Source of the DNA: Crambe crambe
Taxonomy: Eukaryota > Porifera > Demospongiae > Poecilosclerida > Crambeidae
Direction: 5' to 3'
Assembly (NCBI GenBank): GCA_963924555.1
Contig: OZ004589.1
Coordinates: 2,046,001 to 2,110,000 of the forward strand
DNA: 64,000 nucleotides
In this document: positions 1-10,068 of the stretch, piece by piece
Position numbering within the stretch: the first letter of the stretch is position 1
Layout: the number at the start of each line of letters is the position of its first letter
The notes under the pieces: generated by a model
Told to the model about the DNA's origin: nothing
The model's database searches: none
Seen by the model: the letters and a program-made list of their open reading frames with translations, nothing else
Program-made: the position numbers and the translations under genes

Positions 1-10
1 AAAAAAATTT

Positions 11-1540
11 GGTTATGACTATCATTATTGTTTATCACACTACGTACTAGGGTTTCACCCACGTACGTAGACCTCCTCAGGTGTCTCAATTCACTGGACT
101 GGACTACTGGACTGGATTACTGGAATGGACTACTGGACTGACCTTTCACCTTAAACTTGATACATTATTGCCACTTAATTACTGGGCAGTAATTATTACT
201 GGTAGCTACACTAGTATGTCTGTTTAACACACAGAAGTCAGACCCTGGTACATGTGAGACTATAGAAGTTTCCATCAAAGCACTAGCTGTGGGAAGCTAT
301 ATTAGTAATTGCATTAATTACTGGTGCATAACTACATTAGTAATTTGTGCATATCATCTTTCATACCTCTGAATGACACTTGTTATCTTGCACAAAAAAT
401 GGTAATTTAAGGCCCAGTCAGACACCCAGATCATGAGGGTAGATTTAGCATATTCGAAAGGGACCAGTTCTGATATGTAGCCTATCCTATGGCCATAGAT
501 GAAGGGAGTTGTGTCCCTAGGGAGTCCAACTACGTAGTAGCAAATTTGGGTAGCCCTTAGCTACAAGCAGCAAACATATCTTCATCTAGTAGATTTTATG
601 GATCAATGCATGTTGTCTGAATATTGACTTTGAGCATTCACAACTTAGCTAGTAAGATCATTCATTTGAAGTTGTGCAGTTACCCATACATCAGCCACTG
701 GTGACTGGACTACTGGGGAGGGAGGGAAGTGGAACGGAGGGGAGTGACTAAATATTTCCTATTTGTTTATTTTATGCTAAACCTTCATCTAGTAGATTCT
801 AGCCATGGCCTTACCATTTTTTGTGTAAGACAACAAGTGTCATCATCAGAGGTGTACACTTCAGTGGTAGACAAATGCACTTCTATGATCTCGCATGCAC
901 CAGGGTCTGTGGCATGTACATTTCTTGGCTAACTTCCAGTAGCTATTTTAAGTGGCTATGATGTCATAAAGAATAATGTAATTTTGTGGTCAAGTTTAAG
1001 TCAGTCCAGTAGTCCAGTCTAGTAGTCCAGTCCAGTAGTCCAGTCCAGTAGTCCAGTCCAGTAGTCCAGTCCAGTGAATTCAGACACCCATACAGAACTG
1101 ATCTGCTATGCGAGGGTAGCCCCTCCTTGAGTTGGTAAAGGGTCTGGCTATGCGAGACAATTGATCACAGTTATTACCATTTTTGCTGCACAGTTGGCGG
1201 GCACATGTAGAATCACTAGCTAGATGCATTGCTGCTGCATGACAGCCTCATAGACTAAGTCCTTTACCTCCTTTTTCATGGTCGGCCTGTGACACTAGCT
1301 TCATGGTGGCAACATTGCATGTGTGTATTGTATTGCTCATGCTGATGATCCAACAATGGATCAGTCCTTACAGAACATTCTGACACATGTTGGGTTTCAA
1401 AGAATGCAACTATTGATCATGTCAAATGATGAAAATTCCCAATGTTACATATAGCTCTTTACTGTAAGTACTATCATAAGTGATAGGGACTGAGGCTGGA
1501 AAGTCACGAATCTTCCACTAGACTCCTATGTACCTTGGGG
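11..1540. repeat. Dispersed repeat family R, copy 1 (split by insertion)
   Basis: The outer parts of this stretch (about 11-79 and 1089-1540) match 45131-45644 over most of their length, including the block around the phrase GGACTGAGGCTGGAAAGTCA near the right end. Copy 1 is interrupted at about 80-1088 by a TIR element that copy 2 lacks. The segment 1176-1352 lies in the opposite orientation to its counterpart in copy 2. No coding function is recognised. Confidence 0.75.
80..1088. mobile_element. TIR element with 13-bp minisatellite in both termini
   Basis: The left end starts GGTGTCT and runs into repeats of a 13-bp unit of the type GGACTGGACTACT (about 92-155). The right end is the inverted counterpart (about 985-1088) with more repeats and ends AGACACC. 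Copy 2 of the surrounding repeat (45.18-45.20 kb) joins the two flanks directly and so acts as a related empty site. The interior (156-985) shows no long ORF or known transposase, so this looks non-autonomous. No clear target duplication was found. Confidence 0.65.
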
Positions 1541-2298
1541 GGAGGGGGGGGGGATTGATTATGATGTTACCTTAAATTGGCAACTTGAACAAATCTTAGG
1601 AGAGCAGGGAAGGATATGAAATTAATTGCTGTAACATAACTTTAAGTGGAATCCCATAATCAGTGGCCTATGGGGAAAAGCTAAAACATGATAACGTATG
1701 GAACTGAAGGTAACTGGGTAACAGGAGGGGAGGGGAGGGGAAGGGGAAACATATTACCATCGTCTTCAAAGCGTGGTAGCCTATGAAACCAATGCTATAT
1801 TTCTCATGACACCTTCAGGCTTGCATCTATATGATTCTCAATATGCAGGGTGTCAATAATCTTATTGATGTCCTTCCAGATTGTTCTGAGGTCCTCTGGG
1901 AGTGGGAAGTCTTGCTTTGCTACCATCAGGTTGTCAAGGCGACACATTATTGTCATATGACAGAGTCACCTTTTCCCACTCATCTCTTCTTTCTTTGCCA
2001 AATTTTGCCATTAGCCATGTCCAAGTAAGGAGGAAAACCTGGGCTGGTTCAGACCTGTATCCAATTAAGGCACGCAGATTCAACGTGTACTGTAAATGAC
2101 AATCTATACCGACATACTTGCATGATGAGTACATGCAGTTTTGTATGATACAATTCCACTGGGAATATAACTATCTCTGATTCTCAACAATCCCAGTATA
2201 ATAATTATTTTACTGATAAAGTGGCTGCCACACTTGAGGAACTGTGCCACATCTTTGCCACATTTATTCCCTCTAGCTGGATTAGTGTTTCCCTTAGG
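1541..2298. other. Non-coding spacer
   Basis: AT-rich sequence with a G-rich run near 1539-1553 and a purine-rich tract near 1720-1750. Only short open frames of about 65 codons occur, overlapping on both strands, and none resembles a known protein. I see nothing functional here. Confidence 0.4.
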
Positions 2299-2835
2299 TT
2301 GATGCTACAGACCAGAAAGATGAAAAGAACCTGTTGGGCCATGGTGGGTATGGATCTGTTGTATTGAGGCACACCACAGTTGCCGTGAAATTTCTGATGA
2401 GGTCTGAACGAGGTCTGAATGAGGTCTGTCAGTGTTTCTAGTCATAGCTAAGTTAGAGCATAATTATATAGTTTCAACACAACATGCAGAATATTCTCAG
2501 TGTGGATGCGATTGGTAATGCAAAAATTACTGACTTCAGTTTTGCTTTGGAGCTGCCAGAAGTCCTCAATGATGGCAAATCTTATGTACACCGCAAAAGC
2601 CTTTGCACGTTCTGAAGGATATTATCCTGGAGAATTAACCAGTGGTAAATATTCCACAAAAAGTGACGTTCACAGCCTTGATGGGTATGTTGTTGTTTTT
2701 TAGGTACGAACTACTACTATAATGTTCACCACAGAGATTTTGTTTTAAGGTGATGCTAGAGACATTTACTGGCATGAAAGCCTTTTCTCCCAGTAGGTCT
2801 GGAGTGATCCTAAATTGGTAGGTACTATACCATGT
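2299..2835 (+). pseudogene. Decayed protein kinase (IRAK/Pelle-like TKL) remnant
   Basis: Three separated pieces of a kinase domain can be read on the + strand. Near 2320-2405 there is a glycine-rich loop (GHGGYGSVV) followed by the VAVKF lysine motif. Near 2485-2690 there is a piece with NILS, AKITDFSFA (a DFS in place of the usual DFG) and, after a frame change, ARSEGYYPGEL and KSDVHSL, as in the activation and APE/subdomain IX region. Near 2749-2820 VMLETFTGMKAF matches the helix that follows. The HRD catalytic loop is not found and frames shift between pieces. Some gaps could be introns, but the missing catalytic loop and stops argue for a dead copy. Confidence 0.6.
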
Positions 2836-3454
2836 TGTATCATGATTGTTTATGGGTGTGTGTGAATTGCAGGTATAGATTATCTAGAAGATGAGCTTAC
2901 GTAGCTGAATCCTGGCTTTGAAAAATTTAATGACAATCAAGATATGAGAACTCAACTACATATGTGAAGCAGAATGGGCAAAATTCCTTAATCATCCAGT
3001 GTTTGAGAATTAGGCATTTCAAATGACCCACCTCACTAGAAGTAAGTAACATAATTATAGTTATACATTCATAATAAATATATTATATTTTTATAGGTCA
3101 TGCAAGCTTGGGAAGTTATTCAATTGGATTAGACAGTAGCTATGTAGCTACATCTATCTAGTACAAGTGAATGCAAAAATTTCTTCGAAATAAAAATGTG
3201 AAGTAGGGATGGCCACAAATTTAGCACATATAGCTATTATAACTGCAGCTTCATTATAAAAACCAAGTACTGCAGCATCGAAGCAGTATGGCCCAAAAAT
3301 CGAGCTGGAATATGTATTATGACTGCATGCAAGAGAGTGAACTTAGTGAAGTGACCCCTTACCCATCATCAAGTACAAGATACTATTCCTACTTCACTCC
3401 CATGATCAAGGGCCAAGGGAGTGAAGTAGGAATAGTATCATTTTCACTTAGTGT
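2836..3454. other. Non-coding spacer
   Basis: AT-rich DNA with no usable frame. Around 3352-3440 the phrase AGTGAAGTAGGAATAGTATC and its reverse complement occur close together, a small inverted repeat. Confidence 0.35.
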
Positions 3455-3510
3455 GGATAACTAGACTAGACCACTTTGGAGTCGAACTAACTGCTTATTA
3501 AACTCTCACT

Positions 3511-3953
3511 ATGTCTCTTCTTGTTTTCTTCTTTCTTGCAAGTGTTCATCACTGTTCTTGTTTGCAAACAACCTCTGCACTTCCAGCTAAAGTCTCTCCA
3601 GCAGTTCAAGGAACAGAGCATGGAGTCGTCCTTCTCCTGCAGAACACTGTTAATCCTGAACTCACTAATCGAAATCGTCCTTCTCCTCCATATTCATGGT
3701 GGTCCTGGAGAGTGGACTAAGATTGCCTTCCTCAACATGACAGATTGCTCCCAACAATGTCCCACTAACTGGAATCTCAAGTTAGAGCCTGCGGTTGATC
3801 ATCCACTGGTGCAAACACATGCGATTCAACCTCGCATGTGCATGGAAGAATTATAGGATTTAGTAAGGTTCTACAGACGTTTTCAACCATCAATTTTAGG
3901 CAGGGATTCTGGCTTAGAAAGTGCTTACATGGATGGTATTTCTCTCACACACC
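3511..3953 (+). pseudogene. Broken copy of the tandem secreted-protein family
   Basis: The copy opens with the family's signal peptide (MSLLVFFFLASVHHCSC) but has lost about 70 bp of the region encoding the helical segment after the signal, and 2 bp at the CSCGG motif, which throws the frame to a stop near 3718. Family sequence continues recognisably (NMTD, PTNW, the DGVSLTHG region) out to about 3953 and then ends. The upstream 60 bp match those of the copies at 9.1 and 11.3 kb, so it probably arose from that subtype. Confidence 0.85.
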
Positions 3954-4439
3954 CTTGGGCCTACCTCAAGAACAGCCTATACATAGTAATCCTTACTGGC
4001 ATGGGCCTACCTCCAGAGTTTAACCTTCACTAGCACCAGTGCCCTTGGGGCCTACATTGTATTCTTTTATACGATTTCTTACTCCTCCCTAGAAGGGGAG
4101 AGCTACATTTTTTGCAAACCTTGCAATTGGAGTGTAGCCGACCTCTTGCTGAGCAGTGCGCTGAGAGAGATACTAGTAAGCATTGAGATAAGCTCTAAAG
4201 TGTATGTAAGAGCAGAAACATTATTTTTACATTACTATTAATTTTTCTACTTGGTAGCTAGCTATGCCTATTTAGCTAATTTTTTTGCAATCTCCAATCA
4301 TAGCTAGGCTGATAATAATTATTCATCAAATTCGTCGAATGATCTGTTCTCTACCAACAAATTCATTTGCAACTGAGCTTTTCATCTGTGTGAATGTGCA
4401 GCACCATAAGGCGATGACTCATCATAGTTCTCAGGTAGC

Positions 4440-4950
4440 TAATTAAGGACAATCCATACATTTGAGAATGCTAATCTCTGAGTGGCAGGCATCTTAGGTA
4501 AGTGTAATTTGATTATGATTTAGTGTTTAATAGCTACATGGCATATCAGAGTCAAATTTCTGAAAGTTATGTGGTATTCATCCACCCACTAATGAAGTGT
4601 AACTAATTATAATCAAATTACACTTATCTAAGATGCCTGCCACTCAGAGACTAGCATTCGCAAATGTATGGATTATCCTTAACTAAATCAGAAGAATATA
4701 ATTAATAATCAAATTACACTTATCTAAGATGCCTGCCACTCAGAGACTAGCATTCTCGAATGTATGGATCGTCCTTAACTAAATCAGGAGATTATAATTA
4801 TTATTATGATCAAATTACACTTATCTAAGATGCCTGCCGTATTCTCGGATTGTCCTTAATTCATCCACCAGTGTTTTAATAGCTACATGTCAGAGTCAAA
4901 TTTCTGAAAATTATGTGGTATTCATCCACCCACTAATGAAGTAACTATAT
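4440..4950. repeat. Short inverted and direct repeat cluster
   Basis: A unit of about 80 bp containing GATGCCTGCCACTCAGAGA occurs three times on the + strand (about 4605-4690, 4705-4800, 4805-4860) and once in reverse complement (about 4440-4515). A second unit containing TTCATCCACCCACTAATGAA occurs at about 4521-4605 and again at 4871-4948. The arrangement is local duplication plus inversion. It lies upstream of the first intact array gene and has no coding content. Confidence 0.7.
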
Positions 4951-4959
4951 AATATTATA

Positions 4960-5086
4960 TTGTAGTGATTCGCTTCCTGTGGTAATTTGTGGTAATTCGT
5001 ATTTCCATTTTTGTCTGTATTTAATAGTGATTTCATGCATTTATTTTTATTGAATTGACTAAATATTCAGTCATCTGGCTGCAATA
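4960..5086 (+). promoter_or_regulatory. Type I upstream region of array gene at 5.1 kb
   Basis: About 125 bp directly before the start codon are closely similar to the 120 bp before the gene at 17,710 (shared phrases TTTATTTTTATTGAATTGAC and CATCTGGCTGCAATA next to the ATG). They are unlike the region before the genes at 9.1 and 11.3 kb. Conservation across 12 kb suggests a promoter/5'UTR unit duplicated with the gene; promoter function itself is inference. Confidence 0.5.
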
Positions 5087-6022
5087 ATGTCTCTTCTTGT
5101 TTTCTTCTTTCTTGCGAGTGTTCATCACTGTTCTTGTTCTCAACAAACCTCTGTACTTCCAGCTAAAATCTCTCCAGCTGTAGTTCAAGGAACAGAGCGT
5201 GGAGTCTGTCCTTCTCTTGAAGTGATAAATGCACAAAGAAATATCTTGGAACAGGAAATTCAAGATCTCCTACAGAATACTGTTAATCCTGAACTCACTA
5301 ATCGAAATCATCCTTCTCCTCCATGCTCATGTGGTGGTCCTGGAGAGTGGACTAGGATTGCCTTCCTCAACATGACTGACCCCTCCCAACGATGTCCCAC
5401 TAACTGGAATCTCATAACTTCCCCAGTTAGAGCCTGTGGTCGATCATCCACTGGTGCAAATACCTGCGATTCAGCCTTCTTTCCATCAAATGGTCGTTCC
5501 TACTCGCATGTGTGTGGAAGAATTATAGGATTTCAGCAAGGCTCTACAGATGCTTTTGGTGCATCAATTGTAGGCACCGTTACTGGCTTGGGGAACGCAT
5601 ACATGGATGGTGTCTCCCTCACACATGGTGCTGCAGGTTTGCGACAGCATATTTGGTCATTTGTATCTGCTCTGTACGAAAATGACCCAAATCAAGCATC
5701 GACAGCTATTTGTCCTTGCACTAGCTCCAAAACTAACTGGCCACATCAAATACCTTCTTTAGTTGGCAATAATTACTCTTGTGACACTGGGAATACTGGA
5801 CCAGGATACAACCTAACCACAGTGTATGCAGACGACCCCTTATGGGATGGCCAAGGATGTGGCTCTACTAGCACCTGCTGTCAGTTCAACAACCCTCCAT
5901 GGATCTGCACTACACTTCCAGAACAAACAAGTGATGACATTGAATTACGAATCTGTGGCGATCAACCTCGTAATACTGATGAAGACACATTGGTTAATTT
6001 TATTGATTTCTACATTCAGTAG
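5087..6022 (+). CDS. Secreted cysteine-rich protein, array copy 1 (311 aa)
   Basis: Single-exon gene for a predicted extracellular protein. Residues 1-17 form a signal peptide ending in HHCSC. A polar helical stretch follows (EVINAQRNILEQEIQDLLQN). The conserved domain begins at CSCGGPGEWTRIAFLNMTD and holds many cysteines: CGRSSTGANTC, a SHVCGR motif, a CPC pair, YSCDTGNTGPGYNLT, GCGSTSTCCQFNNPPW and a final RICGD, then a C-terminus rich in acidic and aromatic residues (DTLVNFIDFYIQ). NMT and NLT sequons suggest N-glycosylation. The domain matches, from memory, an uncharacterised family common in sponges, cnidarians and other marine invertebrates; I know of no assigned function. The start is fixed by the signal peptide shared among copies. 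An ATTAAA poly(A)-like signal follows at about 6130. Confidence 0.9.
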   Translation: MSLLVFFFLASVHHCSCSQQTSVLPAKISPAVVQGTERGVCPSLEVINAQRNILEQEIQDLLQNTVNPELTNRNHPSPPCSCGGPGEWTRIAFLNMTDPSQRCPTNWNLITSPVRACGRSSTGANTCDSAFFPSNGRSYSHVCGRIIGFQQGSTDAFGASIVGTVTGLGNAYMDGVSLTHGAAGLRQHIWSFVSALYENDPNQASTAICPCTSSKTNWPHQIPSLVGNNYSCDTGNTGPGYNLTTVYADDPLWDGQGCGSTSTCCQFNNPPWICTTLPEQTSDDIELRICGDQPRNTDEDTLVNFIDFYIQ

Positions 6023-6187
6023 CTAACTAACTAAACTGTGATGACAATATGTAGCTAGTTGCTAACTGCTGTAGCCTGTATGTGTTCCTCTATAGATGCA
6101 TAGTGAGTGTGTTTATTATACATTACAATTAAAATCACATACATAGCTAGTATCACAAAGTCCTTAGCTGGCATCATAATAATAATA

Positions 6188-7720
6188 CGAAGTGGCTATT
6201 GGTCCGGCAACCGGACCAATAGCAAATAGTTCCGGCAGTCATATTGCGCATGCGCAGTTGAGAGCGCGCGGTATTGGCGGGAATTGATTTACAAGTCATG
6301 AACTTCATGACATGACAGGACTCTTCATGACATGTCGACAGTGTGTATCTCATGGTATAATATACAACAGTAAAGTTATAACAGTGCTACAGCTAATCGA
6401 TTGATCATACAATAGACCAACATTATTTGGCCCTCACGTATCTTTAGCCAGGACCACTTTATAATATCCAGATCCTGATATCCATCCATGTAAATCCATC
6501 AACCCAGATCCTGATCATGACTCTGGACTCAACCCACCTTCCACATGTGGATTGTGATCCAGATTCGAATCCCCCGTGTAAACGGGGCTATAGACCCCTA
6601 CTTAAATTCCAATCATGGGATACTATTATACTTGACATTCGTGGTTGGTGTATAACATAGTGGTCTGATATGTGAGAGTCTAAAGCTAAAAGTACAAATA
6701 AATATTAGTGTTTGATCCGCAGCAACCAGTTGCTGTGTTAGGGAGTTAGAGATGCTCTATGATAAATATAAGTACAGTTTTCAGCCCAGTGTGCTGGATC
6801 CAACTTCCTTCCTGCACAATCTGTGGGGTAGGAACACGCAATGATCATAATTAGAGTGTTCAATACCACATCTTTTGTGTCCATCTAGCTATAAGCTATG
6901 AGCTTGCTTATGGTAGACAACAGGATGCTCATGAATTCTTGATGGAGTTTCAGGAAGGCATTCTCAAAAAATTATCCCAAGGGTATGAATAACAATAATT
7001 AGTATGATTATTCTAATTATCATAACTTTATAGCTCTACAGGTGAATGTTTGAGGAAGCTAGTGAGCATTGAAGTGACAGAAACTGGTTAGCTAGCACAA
7101 TAGCAACTACACTTGTAATGGCATTAACTTGTCTTATAGTCACACGTGGAGACTGTGGATTGCTCTCCTCTACTCATGTGTTTGAAGAGCTATCACTTCA
7201 ATTGAAGTCTGACCCAATAATTAAATCTTAGTTTAAAGGTCCTTCAGTGCAAGTGTATAACCTTCAAATAAAACACCTACCTCATTAATAAATAGCAAGC
7301 CATAAAGTTCAAAAGGTCATTCACTAAGTGCATGACTAGCAGTTGATGTTTCATAAAGGAAACAGAGCTCGATCAGGCCTTGGCTTTTATTAGAGAAAAT
7401 ACGGTAGTGTTCTAATCAACTCCTGCACTGAGGGTTAGCACTTAAAATTACTCAATTGCAACACTCCATAGGAGAATCAGATCTGCTATGTTCGATACCT
7501 TCGCTTCTAGACTCCTATTTTAAGGATGAGATCGATGGTTAAAAGTGACTGTGCAGATCTTGTCACAAACTGTAGCTAGCTAATCACACTTATTCATTCT
7601 CATCACTCATTCACTATCTGCTTTAGTACTCTAAGGTTCAAAATACATCAATTGCGCATGCTCAATATGACTGCCGGAACTATTTACTGCAATGCGGTTG
7701 CCGGACCAATAGCCACTTCG
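6188..7720. mobile_element. Pack-type TIR transposon carrying a USP gene fragment
   Basis: The termini are inverted repeats of about 68 bp starting CGAAGTGGCTATTGGTCC, with a variant inner stretch on the right. The flanks are ATAATAATA on both sides, compatible with a 9-bp target duplication, although the ATA repeat blurs its length. The insertion interrupts the array's conserved 3' spacer: the spacers after the 11.3 and 15.9 kb copies run straight from GGCATCAT into CACTTGATAG, so they act as related empty sites and confirm both ends. No transposase is inside. The cargo is a multi-exon ubiquitin-protease fragment. TIR length and duplication size resemble Mutator-type elements, but the superfamily is not proven. 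Confidence 0.8.
6723..7231 (+). pseudogene. Captured ubiquitin-specific protease fragment with introns
   Basis: Four exon-like blocks (6723-6827, 6889-6982, 7034-7086, 7140-7231) are joined by three short introns with GT..AG ends, and codon phase is continuous across all three junctions. The encoded 114 residues include CCVRELEMLYDKYKYSF, GRQQDAHEFLMEFQEGIL and DCGLLSSTHVFEELSLQL. These correspond to the USP/UCH catalytic core around the QQDAHEF motif and the following zinc-ribbon/DLSL region, closest in style to USP22/USP3-type enzymes. The catalytic Cys box upstream and the His box downstream are absent, so no protease activity is expected. It lies wholly inside the TIR element at 6188-7720. 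Confidence 0.75.
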
Positions 7721-7885
7721 ATAATAATATCACTTGATAGTAGTTGCCAGGGTCATGCAAGCAGAGATTCTCAGGTGTGAGATGTGAAACAGAGAGAAAA
7801 AGAAGTAGCTAGTACTAAGTTTTTCGATCTCTTTGAGCCAGGGTTAAAGGTCATGCCTCGATCTGCACTTTCATTTGTATCACAG

Positions 7886-8027
7886 GAACCCCAGTGAAGA
7901 GGCAACCAGCACTGGCAATGAATTCCAACCAGCTGCTTGGAAGCAGTGGGTCAAGCTACCATCTTTGGAAGAATCATACATTAAATCTTCTCTGCCATTG
8001 CATGTTAGAGAGTCTGAAATTAAATGA
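7886..8027 (+). other. Exon-like open block in the array spacer
   Basis: A possible acceptor (TTTGTATCACAG) is followed by an open frame of about 46 codons (starting NPSEEATSTGNEFQPAAW) ending in TGA. The same block recurs after the gene at 11.3 kb (about 12561-12690), open but with several replacements, and after the gene at 9.1 kb (about 10398-10515), where a 1-bp loss breaks it. A partial copy lies at 15.3 kb. It may be the last exon of a neighbouring gene that was co-duplicated and has since decayed, or simply spacer. No family is recognised. Confidence 0.35.
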
Positions 8028-8639
8028 GCAAGGCAGTTAGCTATGTTAGCTATACATTAAAATAAACAAATAACTTGCTTGTAAATTGCAATCTCAGCAT
8101 CTCATTGTATTTTTATGGCCAGAAAAGAACAATTATGGTGTTCACCATCAATTATTCATTGTTAAACTGTTTCACTTCATTTTTAGCATAATAATTCACT
8201 TATTCATTTAGCTATTTATTCTATTTTATCTCACTTTACTCTCTTTTGACCCTTGCCAAAACCTTCAGACATTATTTGTAGGGATCTTGTATCCTAGGGT
8301 AAGTACTTTATCTTGAATAAAATAAATGAATTACACAAGTTTGGATGTGACAGAAATGAAAAGTAACCGAGAATTATCAATAAATAACATGATTTTAAAA
8401 ATAAATAAATAAATACACGATAACTAAAATAAGCATGAAAGATTAAATAATGGCTAAAGTTAATAAGTCCCCAGCACAGCAGAAGCATTGCCTCTTTGTA
8501 GCTATTTCTATAGACATTTTCTGCACTAAATAAAAATAAGACTTAATCTCCCTAACAGAATTTATTTATTTATTTATTTTGTCAATTCTGAAAATTAAAG
8601 AGAAGTCGGTTGTCCCTCCTTATATAATTATATTGTATA

Positions 8640-9010
8640 CTCTGGCTGTTTTGAAGATACGAAATCCATTAAGAAAGTTTTCTGGGTCCTTCGCAATGAT
8701 CAACAACCACTTAGCTAAATTGGAAGAAGTGATAAATTCCACATGATCCATGATATGTGAGTCCTTCGTAATGGTCAACAACCACTTAGCTAGATTGGAA
8801 GAAGTGATAAAATCCACATGATCCATGATATGTGAGTCCTTCGCAATGATCAACAACCACTTAGCTAAATTGGAAGAAGTGATAAAATCCACATGATCCA
8901 TGATATGTGAGTCCTTCGCAATGGTCAACAACCACTTAGCTAAATTGGAAGAAGTGGTAAAATCCATTATGATCCACAATATGTGATTCCTTGTAAACAA
9001 CCACTTAGCC
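8640..9010. repeat. 75-bp minisatellite upstream of array gene
   Basis: About four and a half units of roughly 75 bp, each containing CAACAACCACTTAGCTAAAT and ATCCACATGATCCATGATAT, lie just upstream of the gene at 9130. Shorter runs of the same unit precede the other copies: 11,040-11,200, 12,719-12,960, 15,770-15,880 and about 16,985-17,040. The repeat is therefore part of the duplicated array unit and varies in copy number. Its open frame on the - strand is a by-product of the repeat length. Confidence 0.8.
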
Positions 9011-9044
9011 AAATCACGATCCATTAAAAGCAAGCTTTGAATAT

Positions 9045-9129
9045 CATGTTCACTTAGTGTGGACAACTATTATGTAACTAGACTATAGACCACTTTGGAG
9101 TCAAACTAATTGCTTATTAAACTCTCACT
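9045..9129 (+). promoter_or_regulatory. Type II upstream region of array genes
   Basis: About 85 bp before the ATG contain GACCACTTTGGAGTCAAACT and TTATTAAACTCTCACTATG. Nearly the same sequence precedes the copies at 3511, 11,316, about 13,080 and about 17,131, and differs from the upstream region of the copies at 5087 and 17,710. It probably holds the core promoter and 5'UTR. No clear TATA box is assigned. Confidence 0.5.
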
Positions 9130-10068
9130 ATGTCTCTTCTTGTTTTCTTCTTTCTTGCGAGTGTTCATCACTGTTCTTGTTTGCAAACAACCTCTACACT
9201 TCCAGCTCGAGTCTCTCCAGCTGTAGTTCAAGGAACAGAGCATGCAGTCTGTCCTTCTCTTGAAGTGATAAGTGCACAAAGAAATGTCATGGAACAGGAA
9301 ATTGAAGCTCTCCTACAGAATACTGTTAATCCTGAACTCGCTAATCAAAATCGTTCTCCTCCTCCATGTTCATGTGGTGGTCCTGGAGAGTGGACTAGGA
9401 TTGCCTTCCTCAACATGACTGACCCCTCCCAACAATGTCCCACTAACTGGAATCTTATAACTTCCCCAGTTAGAGCCTGTGGTCGATCATCCACTGGTGC
9501 AAACACCTGCGATTCAGCCTTCTTTCCATCAAATGGTCATTCCTACTCGCATGTGTGTGGAAGAATGATAGGATTTCAGCAAGGTTCTACAGATGCTTTT
9601 CAACCATCAATTTTACTCAGGAGTTCTGGCTTGGAAAGTGCTTACATGGATGGTGTCTCCCTCACACATGGTGCTGCAGGTTCACGACAGCATATTTGGT
9701 CATTTGTATCTGCTCTGTATGAAAATGATCCAAGTCATTTTTCCACAAGAGCTACTTGTCCTTGCACTGGAACGAAAGCTAACTGGCCACATCAAATACC
9801 TTCTTTTGTCGGCAATAATTACTTGTGTGACACTGGGAACACTGGACCAGGATACAACCTAACTGCAGTGTATGCAGATGATCCTTTATGGGATGGCCAA
9901 GGATGTGGTCCTACTAGCACCTGCTGTCAGTTCAACAACCCTCCATGGATCTGCACTACACTTCCAGAACAAACAAGTGATAACATTGAATTCCGAATCT
10001 GTGGCGATTATCCTCATGATACCGATGAAGATACATTGGTTAATCTCATCGATTTCTACATTCAGTAG
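9130..10068 (+). CDS. Secreted cysteine-rich protein, array copy 2 (312 aa)
   Basis: Intact single-exon paralogue of the gene at 5087 with the same signal peptide, helical segment (EVISAQRNVMEQEIEALLQN), cysteine pattern and C-terminal FYIQ. Differences concentrate in two loops: residues after the STDAF motif (QPSILLRSSGLESAYMDG) and the segment before the CPC pair (SHFSTRATCPC). The rest is nearly identical, as expected for recent duplicates or gene conversion. Sequons at NMT and NLT are kept, and NRS is added in the linker. The variable loops are the natural candidates for ligand or partner contact, which is inference. The upstream region is type II. Confidence 0.9.
   Translation: MSLLVFFFLASVHHCSCLQTTSTLPARVSPAVVQGTEHAVCPSLEVISAQRNVMEQEIEALLQNTVNPELANQNRSPPPCSCGGPGEWTRIAFLNMTDPSQQCPTNWNLITSPVRACGRSSTGANTCDSAFFPSNGHSYSHVCGRMIGFQQGSTDAFQPSILLRSSGLESAYMDGVSLTHGAAGSRQHIWSFVSALYENDPSHFSTRATCPCTGTKANWPHQIPSFVGNNYLCDTGNTGPGYNLTAVYADDPLWDGQGCGPTSTCCQFNNPPWICTTLPEQTSDNIEFRICGDYPHDTDEDTLVNLIDFYIQ

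Noticed and set aside
6179-6187. Exact 9-bp duplication at the USP-bearing element taken as proven
   Set aside because: The site is an ATA repeat, so lengths of 3, 6 or 9 cannot be told apart; the claim rests on the empty-site comparison instead.
8620-9066. 148-codon - strand frame with repeated SNLAKWLL
   Set aside because: Generated by the 75-bp minisatellite (period divisible by three); no start context or homology.
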